A stretch of 6,973 bases of DNA from Spirochaetaceae bacterium. GTDB taxonomy: Bacteria; Spirochaetota; Spirochaetia; Treponematales; Breznakiellaceae. The translations under genes and the position numbers were made by a program. Shown here one piece after another: positions 1 to 5,900 of the stretch. Position 1 is the first letter of the stretch. Every line of letters starts with the position of its first letter. The DNA lies in the NCBI GenBank assembly GCA_031258625.1, contig JAIRMO010000132.1, positions 1-6,973 on the forward strand, written 5' to 3'. The notes under the pieces were generated by a model. That model saw only the letters and a program-made list of their open reading frames with translations, had not been told where the DNA came from and ran no database searches.

Positions 1-447
1 GGATACCCCTCCCGTTCCCCCGGAAGCCAGAAGAGTCTGAATATCCATCCGGACTTCATCAACGTTCCGGCCTATGTAATTTTCCACCCGGTTGATCATC
101 ACGCCCCGGCTGACCACCAGGCGAATCCGGCGGCCCGCTTTGACGATGGCGCCCGCCCGGGGCTCCTGTTCCAGGATAAACCCCTTGTCCAGGGACGACT
201 GGGAATACCGGAGCTGAATACGGGGGTACAGTTCCTTGACCTGAAGCTCAAGCAGGGCGTCGCTTAGCTCCTTGCCCCGGACATCGGGAACCATGGTTTG
301 TTCCGCCCCCCGGACGGCGATAAAAAAAATCGCCGCCGCGATAATGCCGACAAAAACCAGAATCCCCAGGGCCATGGAAATAAAAAGCCGCAGATGATTG
401 GCCACATACCCTTCAATAGCATCCAGATCCAGATTGATAAACCCCAT
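1..447 (-). CDS. PASTA-domain single-pass membrane protein, 3' end cut off by window edge
   Basis: The frame reads from ATG at 447 leftwards off the window edge, giving 149 codons without a stop. Residues 1-20 are a short cytoplasmic tail and about 21-45 form one hydrophobic helix (LFISMALGILVFVGIIAAAI and following). A PASTA domain covers about 52-114: it opens with MVPDVRGKELSDALLELQ and closes with the typical EQEPRAGAIVKAGRRIRLVV. A second PASTA repeat starts at about 117 (INRVENYIGRNVDEVRMDI) and is cut by the edge. PASTA domains are known to bind peptidoglycan or beta-lactam-like ligands outside the membrane in PrkC-type kinases and high-molecular-weight PBPs. This protein has no room for a kinase or penicillin-binding domain before the helix, so I infer a stand-alone envelope or cell-wall sensor or anchor. 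The start is supported by GAGGG five bases upstream. It is third in an operon after def and fmt. More PASTA repeats beyond the edge are likely. Confidence 0.88.
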   Translation of the reverse strand, partial: MGFINLDLDAIEGYVANHLRLFISMALGILVFVGIIAAAIFFIAVRGAEQTMVPDVRGKELSDALLELQVKELYPRIQLRYSQSSLDKGFILEQEPRAGAIVKAGRRIRLVVSRGVMINRVENYIGRNVDEVRMDIQTLLASGGTGGVS

Positions 448-452
448 GTTTT

Positions 453-457
453 CCCTC
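453..457 (-). promoter_or_regulatory. Shine-Dalgarno site of the PASTA gene, overlapping the fmt stop codon
   Basis: On the minus strand GAGGG (457-453) lies 5 bases before the ATG at 447. The fmt stop TGA (458-456) shares its GA with this site. The overlap fixes the PASTA start and implies that ribosomes finishing fmt help load the next gene (translational coupling, inferred). Confidence 0.75.
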
Positions 458-1457
458 AACCGAGCCGGGAACCGGTAAATCCCCGGGCTCCGTTCAAAAA
501 AGCCTGCCAGTCCAGGGCCTTTCTGGCCCGGTATTGTAAAGAGGTCACCAGCAGTACCCCGTCTCCCGTTTGTATCAGTATCCCCCGCCCTTTGTCTACG
601 CCCAAAACCCGCCCCGGATCGACGGAACCGGATGTTCCCGCTTCCGGGCCTTCCCATGGGGCGGCTTCCAGGATGTACAGGTATTCCCCGCCCTGTTTGG
701 TCCAGCAAAGGGGCCAGGGGGTAAAGGCCCGGATCCGGGCGTCAATATCCGCCGCGCTCTGCCCCCAGTCGATACGGCCGTCCTCTTTGGAAATGAGGGA
801 ACAGTAGGTCGCGTCCCCGTGGTTTTGGGCATACCCCACAATGGTTCCCGAAGCAAGCCCCCTGACCGTTTCCGGCAAAAGGGCGGCGGCTTTCCAGGCC
901 ATGATATTGCTTAAGGTTTCCGTGGTCTCCCGTCCGGTGAGGAAAAATTCCTCCTGGGCAAGAATCTCCCCGCTGTCCATTTCCGCCGCCAGCCGCTGTA
1001 TGCTTATCCCTGTTTTAGATTCCCGGTGGAGGATCGCCGCCGGGACAGGGGCGGCCCCCCGGTATTTGGGAAGCAGGCTGGGATGTATATTGATCCCCCC
1101 CAGGGGGAAAAGGGCTAAAAATTTCGGCCCGAAGATGCGGCCATAGGCAAAAGAAACCAGCAGATCCGGTTTAAGGGCCCCCACCGCGGCGCGGATCCGG
1201 GCGTCGAGCGTTAAGGCCTTGATGATGACCAGAGGCGGCTTTCCCCGGACTATCAGCTTTTCCGAAAGTATCGCCGCCGCGGCCCCTACTTCGGTAGGTT
1301 CCGCCCTGCCGTGCCGTCCCCGGGGGCTGTCGGGATTGGTAAGAACCCCCGCCAGTTCAAAACCGGAATTTTCCCCGGTTAATTCGGCCAGGGATTCCAG
1401 GGAGGGGACGGCGATGCCGGGACTCCCCGCAAAAATGATCCGCAAAGGAACGCTCAT
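456..1457 (-). CDS. fmt: methionyl-tRNA formyltransferase
   Basis: Transfers the formyl group from 10-formyl-tetrahydrofolate to Met-tRNA(fMet) in the cytoplasm, making the bacterial initiator tRNA. The 333 residues are slightly longer than the usual 310-320. The N-terminal Rossmann-like formyltransferase domain (about 5-215) begins IIFAGSPGIAVPSL, where many homologues have FAGTP-F. It contains the active-site segment GGINIHPSLLPKYRGAAP, with Asn123 and His125 matching the catalytic Asn and His of the family, and AAEMDSGEILAQEE, with the catalytic Asp at 161. The tRNA-contacting loop reads NPDSPRGRHGRAEPTEV (41-57). ATYCSLISKEDGRIDW (216-231) leads into the C-terminal OB-fold-like domain, with AFTPWPLCWT at 244-253 and a conserved-looking tail ending in FLNGARGF. 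The start at 1457 is preceded by a strong GGAGGG with 7-base spacing. It is the second gene of the operon, 2 bases after def. No defect is seen in the key residues. Confidence 0.96.
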   Translation of the reverse strand: MSVPLRIIFAGSPGIAVPSLESLAELTGENSGFELAGVLTNPDSPRGRHGRAEPTEVGAAAAILSEKLIVRGKPPLVIIKALTLDARIRAAVGALKPDLLVSFAYGRIFGPKFLALFPLGGINIHPSLLPKYRGAAPVPAAILHRESKTGISIQRLAAEMDSGEILAQEEFFLTGRETTETLSNIMAWKAAALLPETVRGLASGTIVGYAQNHGDATYCSLISKEDGRIDWGQSAADIDARIRAFTPWPLCWTKQGGEYLYILEAAPWEGPEAGTSGSVDPGRVLGVDKGRGILIQTGDGVLLVTSLQYRARKALDWQAFLNGARGFTGSRLG

Positions 1458-1459
1458 CG

Positions 1460-1945
1460 CTAGGCCCTCCGCGCTTTTTCGAGTTTTGCCAAAACCCGGT
1501 TTCGTTTCGGCTCCGAAAGGCGGTCGATAAAAAGGACCCCCTCCAAGTGATCGTATTCGTGGAGGATTACCCGGGCCAAAATGCCCTCCGTTTCCAGGGT
1601 AAAGGGCCGTCCCTGTTCGTTCCAGGCCTGGACTTTGACCGTCCGGGGACGGATCACCTCCGCCCAGACGCCGGGTATGGAAAGACAGCCTTCCTCGTAT
1701 TTCACCGTCTCCTGGGAGGTTTCTATAATTGAAGGGTTCACAAAAACCCGTGGAACATCCCCTTCAATGTGAACCACAAAAATCCGCTGTAACAGTCCAA
1801 CCTGGGGACCCGCAAGGCCGACCCCTTTCCCGTCGTGGAGGGCGTCGATCATCGTTTCCGCCGTTTTTACCAGGGCGGCGTCAAATATTTTTACCGGCTC
1901 CGCTTTCAACCGGAGAAGCTCATGGCCAAGGGTGATAATATTCAT
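1460..1945 (-). CDS. def: peptide deformylase
   Basis: Metallo-hydrolase that removes the formyl group from the N-terminal Met of nascent proteins at the ribosome. All three family motifs are present in 161 residues, a normal length for a type I enzyme. Motif 1 is GVGLAGPQ (41-48, with Gly at a position that is often Ala). Motif 2 is EEGCLSI (84-90), with metal ligand Cys87. Motif 3 is HEYDH (129-133), with metal ligands His129 and His133 and catalytic Glu130, followed by LEGVLFIDRLS as usual. The N-terminus MNIITLGHELLRLKAEPV aligns with the usual family start, which supports ATG at 1945. There is no good Shine-Dalgarno before it, only AGG too close to the ATG, and a promoter-like -10 sits 7 bases upstream, so the mRNA may be leaderless (inferred). 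It heads a def-fmt-PASTA operon and is divergent from rarD. The stop TAG is followed by fmt after 2 bases. Confidence 0.97.
   Translation of the reverse strand: MNIITLGHELLRLKAEPVKIFDAALVKTAETMIDALHDGKGVGLAGPQVGLLQRIFVVHIEGDVPRVFVNPSIIETSQETVKYEEGCLSIPGVWAEVIRPRTVKVQAWNEQGRPFTLETEGILARVILHEYDHLEGVLFIDRLSEPKRNRVLAKLEKARRA
1465..1470 (-). promoter_or_regulatory. strong Shine-Dalgarno site of fmt inside the 3' end of def
   Basis: GGAGGG on the minus strand lies 7 bases upstream of the fmt ATG at 1457 and within the last codons of def. It is the best ribosome binding site in the window and fixes the fmt start. Confidence 0.85.
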
Positions 1946-1952
1946 GACCTAT

Positions 1953-1981
1953 ATAGTAACAAAAAAGCCGATCCCTAACAA
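1953..1981 (-). promoter_or_regulatory. candidate sigma-70-type promoter for the def-fmt-PASTA operon
   Basis: Reading the minus strand, a -35-like TTGTTA (1981-1976, 4 of 6 to consensus), a 17-base spacer and TACTAT (1958-1953, 4 of 6) preceded by TG one base upstream (extended -10) point at def. Transcription would start at about 1946-1945, essentially on the def ATG, predicting a leaderless message. This fits the lack of a proper Shine-Dalgarno sequence. A perfect TTGACA also occurs at 1997-1992 on this strand but has no matching -10 at 16-18 bases. Confidence 0.45.
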
Positions 1982-1990
1982 GGAACCTTG
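1979..1990. promoter_or_regulatory. short inverted repeat in the divergent promoter region, possible operator
   Basis: CAAGG-AA-CCTTG is a perfect 5+2+5 dyad overlapping the -35 regions of both proposed promoters. It is followed directly by a smaller overlapping dyad, TTGA-TG-TCAA, at 1988-1997. Such a site could bind a dimeric regulator that affects both directions, but a dyad this short can arise by chance and I recognise no known operator. Confidence 0.25.
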
Positions 1991-2016
1991 ATGTCAACAT
2001 AAGTTTAGGGTACTGT
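1988..2016 (+). promoter_or_regulatory. candidate promoter for rarD
   Basis: TTGATG (1988-1993), a 17-base spacer and TACTGT (2011-2016, weak, 3 of 6) precede the rarD ATG by 5 bases, so a transcript from here would start at or inside the start codon. An alternative is TATAGT at 1952-1957 (5 of 6 to the -10 consensus, but no visible -35). That would give a leader of about 60 bases containing the CAAGG/CCTTG hairpin and a distant AGGG, 11 bases from the ATG. I cannot decide between them. Confidence 0.3.
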
Positions 2017-2021
2017 AGCTT

Positions 2022-2927
2022 ATGAACAGACCAGCATCCCTGACAAAAGGCATATTGTACGCCTTTACCGCCAATGTGATATGGGGAATTGTGCCCATCT
2101 ACTGGAGGTTATTTCCCGGTATAAGCCCCCTCCGGATTTTAGCCTTCAGGATACTCTTTTCGTTTCTGGTGGTAGGAATTTTTTTATTGGCCCGGAAAGA
2201 CACCGCCTGGATCGGGATCTTTAAAAACGCCAAAAAAGGCGGCCCCGTTTTTTTATCCGCCCTGCTCATTTCGCTTAATTGGGGTTTTTACATCTGGGCG
2301 GTGAACTCGAACCATATTATAGAATCTTCGCTGGGGTATTATATCCAACCGGTGGTGTACATACTGCTGGGGCTCTTCTTTTTCAGGGAACGGCTTCCGC
2401 CCCTGCAATGGACGGCCTTTGGGTTCGCCGCCACCGGGGTATTGCTGCTCACTTTCTTTTCAGGAACTTTCCCCTGGATAGCCCTGACCCTGGCGTTGAC
2501 GTTCAGCGCCTACGGCCTTTTCAAAAAAAGCCTGACCATCGATCCCCTGAGCGCCCTGGGGGCGGAAACTTTTATAGTCTCTCCCCTGGCCATAGTTCTG
2601 CTGTTTCTTCCCATTCAGGGAACCATAGGGGAAAGCGGCCTGAGCCCCCTGGTGTTGTTGGGGCTGCTCCCCAGCGGGATTCTCACTTCCCTGCCCCTCT
2701 ACTGCTTTGCCCAGGGCACAAAGCTCCTGCCCCTTTCCGCCGTGGGATTCATGCAGTTTGTTTCACCGACCCTGCTGTTTCTGGTGGGGGTTTTTATTTT
2801 CCCCGAACCCTTTCCGGTCAAAAACCTCATGGCCTTCGGTTTCATCTGGGTTTCGGTGATCCTCTATTCCCTTTCCCTCTTTATGCCGAGGGAAAGGAGG
2901 AGAATAGAAGAACCTGTTTCCGGTTGA
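2022..2927 (+). CDS. rarD: RarD-type EamA-family (DMT superfamily) inner-membrane transporter
   Basis: A 301-residue polytopic protein with about ten hydrophobic helices (roughly 10-30, 37-56, 76-94, 104-121, 128-147, 150-167, 180-197, 208-227, 238-258 and 268-287) and a basic cytoplasmic tail, PRERRR. The RarD signature stretches are KGILYAFTANVIWG near the start, SPLRILAFRILFS (35-47), ISLNWGFYIWAVNSNHIIES (83-102), SLGYYIQP (103-110) and FFFRERLPPLQW (119-130). Length and topology match the family (about 295-300 residues, two EamA repeats). The family was named for an effect on chloramphenicol sensitivity in Pseudomonas; its natural substrate is not established, so I give none. The ATG at 2022 fits the family N-terminus although no good Shine-Dalgarno sequence precedes it. 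The gene is divergent from def and convergent with the Ig-barrel gene, stopping 5 bases before that gene's stop, and appears to be transcribed alone. Confidence 0.93.
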   Translation: MNRPASLTKGILYAFTANVIWGIVPIYWRLFPGISPLRILAFRILFSFLVVGIFLLARKDTAWIGIFKNAKKGGPVFLSALLISLNWGFYIWAVNSNHIIESSLGYYIQPVVYILLGLFFFRERLPPLQWTAFGFAATGVLLLTFFSGTFPWIALTLALTFSAYGLFKKSLTIDPLSALGAETFIVSPLAIVLLFLPIQGTIGESGLSPLVLLGLLPSGILTSLPLYCFAQGTKLLPLSAVGFMQFVSPTLLFLVGVFIFPEPFPVKNLMAFGFIWVSVILYSLSLFMPRERRRIEEPVSG

Positions 2928-2947
2928 CTAAATTAGAAAATATTTAG
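2928..2947. other. weak AT-only inverted repeat between and over two converging stop codons
   Basis: CTAAAT (2928-2933) and ATTTAG (2942-2947) are perfect inverted copies with an 8-base loop. They start immediately after the rarD stop (2925-2927) and cover the stop of the opposing gene (2935-2933). A stem without G-C pairs beyond the ends and with no T-run is a poor intrinsic terminator, so I do not call it one. No better terminator is visible for either gene here. Confidence 0.2.
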
Positions 2948-5900
2948 CCGCGCCCCCAGGGTAATCCGGGGGATAATAACCTCAACATCCTTGACTTCCG
3001 AAGAAGCAAACCAGAGAATGGGCTCCACATACAGGGAAAGCGTTTTCGCGTACTTCCATTTGGGGAAGAAATGCGAAAGATCCGCCCTGAAAAATTCAAA
3101 CTGGGTTAGGAAGGCTCCCATAATCAGGGCGGGCCGGTCATTGTCAGGATCCATGGTAAAATAGGAGAAATTCGCCCCCACCGCCAGGGACATGGAGAAA
3201 AATGACCAATCGGGCCCCAGGAAATAATCAAAGGGAAGGTAAAAAATATTGGCCAGGAGCTTGAACCCCGCCACCGTTCCCAAAAACCGGGCGGCTTGAT
3301 GGGTATAGGGATCCTCCTCAGGGGCAAATCCCACCTGGAACTGTAATTTGACGTTATCCTTAAAGAAACTCAAACCCAGACCGATGTCTATCCAGGTGGC
3401 GCCCAGTACATTGGTGTCCAGGTACATACCCTGAATAAAACCGGGAACCGAATAACCGGCCTTATCGCCGGGACGAAGGCTTATCTCCACCCCGTCAAGT
3501 TCAAAATCGTCGGAAGAGGTTCCGTACACCTGGAGGGCGTCCCGGTGGGTGCTGTCTTCCACGGGTTCTATGGTTTCCACCTGGGGAATATTGGTATCCA
3601 CCGTCAAAATCAGACGGCGAACCGCCACACGGCCATCGGCAAATTCGGCTTTCACCAGGACGGGCAGATGCCCCAGGGGGAGATCGCCGGTTTCCAGGCG
3701 GAATTTCCAGTTTCCCTTCCCCGAAGCCTTCCCAAAGGAACGGCCGTTGTCAAAACTCACCTGAACCTCCGTGACCGCCAGGGCTTTCTTTTGCTCCCTG
3801 GTCATGTTCATCTCTTCCACCGGAGAAACGGATACCCAGGCCCGGCCGGAAAGCCAGGGCCGCCCCGTAATGACATCCCCGTCCCGGTGGCTTTCCACAG
3901 TCAGAATGGGACCCAGGGGTACATAATGGACGGTATGTTCCTTACTGATTATTCGTTCACCCGAAGGAGAATCGAAACCGGCGGCAAAAATCATATTTTC
4001 TTCACGGGTAAGCCGTTCTTCCGGGTACTGATACCCGAAAAAGCCGTACCGGTCAACTTCCACCAGGGCGGAGGAATTCCCGTTCACCAGCAGGGTGATA
4101 TTCCGGGGGATGTCGGCGCCGCTTACCTTTCCACTGACGAAGAGGGGGCCTGAATGATCCAGTCCGGGCATGGGGTTATAGAGAACCACCTCCGAGGCGG
4201 TGTCATCCACCGCGACCTGTATCTTCCGGGCAACCAGGGACTCGTTCCCCGCCCGGTCTTTGGCGTTGATCCGGAGAATATATTCCCCCTGGGGTAAGGC
4301 GGATATGTCCATGGTTTCCATAATCACCACTTCCGGGTTCAGATCGGTAATAATGGGGGCCACCAAACCCGCCACGCTGATGAGCTGCATTTTTACATCC
4401 CAGAGCTCAATATTGTCCTGCACCCGGCCGGCGATTTCCAGCCGGGTTCCTACCCGGTCACCGCCAACCGGCGTTTCAACGGATAATTCAGGGGAGGTGT
4501 TATCTATGTTGATCAGGGCGTTGGAAATGGCTTCAATGCCGTATTTGTCAACGGTCCGGATAAGAAGGGAATACACCCCGTCCTTATAGGCCGCGGTATT
4601 GAGGCTGAGGTTCCATTCCTCAGTCCCCCTGGCCCGCTGATAGGTGGTCCCGTTGTCCATGGAAATATTCACTTCCTCAATGCCGTTGGCATCGGCGGAG
4701 GTTCCCCGGATGGTAATATTTTGGCGGTTATACTCGGTAATAGCCGGTTCAACCACCGTGGCTTCGGGAGGGGCCAGGCTGACTTTCACGGCCCGGACAG
4801 CAGTCTCGCTTTGAACCCCGTAAATATCCTCGGTATAGACCTCGATGACGTTTTCACCGTCCACAACGCCGGAAAGGGGAACCGCCACCTGGAAACTCTG
4901 GGAGGTGGCAATTTTCTGGAACGGGGGCTCCTCCTCTTCCCCGGCATCGTCCCCGTTTTTCGGGTGGATAATGCGCCAGTTTACCGAGGCGATGCCGTCG
5001 TCGTCAAAGGCAATGCCGGATATTTCAAATGCCTCGGTGATCACCTCCCCGCCGGAAGGGGTGTTGACAAGCAGGGTGGGAGTATCGGAAGCGGCGTCAA
5101 AAGTAACGGCGGGCCCCTGAATGTAGGAGGCGCCGCTGGCATCGGTTATCCGAAAAGTCAAGCCCCCCCCCGCCTTGTTCATGGCCGTAAAATCGTGGAT
5201 CAGGGTGAACCACACCTTGTCGTACCGGGAGCGGAAATTCAGGGGCACATACGTGGCGTTGTCCTCGGAATAGGAAATTTCGGTGATGGGAACCACGGCG
5301 GACACCAGGCCCGACACAGTAACCGTGCCGTGGACCCTGCCCGTGGGAGTGAGAATCTGAATTTCAGGCCGGCTGGTAACCCGGTTCAGGGGATGGTATA
5401 AGGGCATGTCCCCCACCCCGCCGGAAGTAGTCCGCAGTTCCATGTGGATGGGGCCTTCGTCAACCTGGGCTATGCTGATCTCCGCCCGGAAGCCCCCTTC
5501 CGGGTCTAAGGTGATAGGCCGCCAGTCCACATCGGGGCTCAGACGGAATTCCAGCCGGGAACTGTTGGAAACCCGGCCTTCCATGGTAAAGGTGGGACCC
5601 GACAGAAAGGCATTTGCCGCCGGCGCGGTCAGGGTTATCCGGGAGGGAGTAAGGCTGACAGCCGGAACAGTCCCGTCGGGGCCGGGAAGGGGGGCGGGTT
5701 TGTTAAACCGGATCTGGACCGGCGTCCCCGTAACGCCATCGGCGGATTTGGGGGAAACCCGCAGACTGCCGCGGCCCTGGGGAATCATATCGGGACTGAT
5801 CCTGAACGCCGGAAGCGCGGACAATTCCTCAGCTAAACCGTCAATGACCACGGAATCGGGGGCAAAACCCCGCTCGATATGGCCAAAAATAGACGTGTCG

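Noticed and set aside
322..329. A8 run in the PASTA gene (T8 on the coding strand) as a phase-variation tract
   Set aside because: It encodes the Phe-rich membrane helix, where T-runs are expected, and A/T runs of 7-8 also occur in rarD for the same reason.
298..914. Plus-strand frames opposite fmt and the PASTA gene (298-807, 570-914)
   Set aside because: Low-complexity basic, Pro-rich translations on the non-coding strand of well supported genes.
1460..1945. Gly instead of Ala in deformylase motif 1 (GLAGPQ) as a sign of altered function
   Set aside because: This position varies among active deformylases, and the metal ligands and catalytic Glu are intact.
1992..1997. Perfect TTGACA -35 box on the minus strand upstream of def
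   Set aside because: At spacings of 16-18 bases the facing hexamers are GC-containing (GGATCG, GATCGG) and not -10-like, so I prefer the TTGTTA/TACTAT pair.
2279..2947. A 222-residue frame overlapping rarD on the same strand
   Set aside because: It is rarD read in another frame: Pro/Gly/His-rich, no hydrophobic pattern, while the rarD frame matches its family end to end.
2928..2947. Bidirectional intrinsic terminator between rarD and the Ig-barrel gene
   Set aside because: The stem is six A/T-dominated pairs with an 8-base loop and no T-run; too weak to call.
4721..5401. A 226-residue plus-strand open frame opposite the Ig-barrel gene, and similar plus-strand frames at 3545-4153, 5406-5936 and 5879-6394
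   Set aside because: They are antisense to a clearly coding frame, have no family resemblance or ribosome site, and arise because the GC-rich opposite strand contains few stops.
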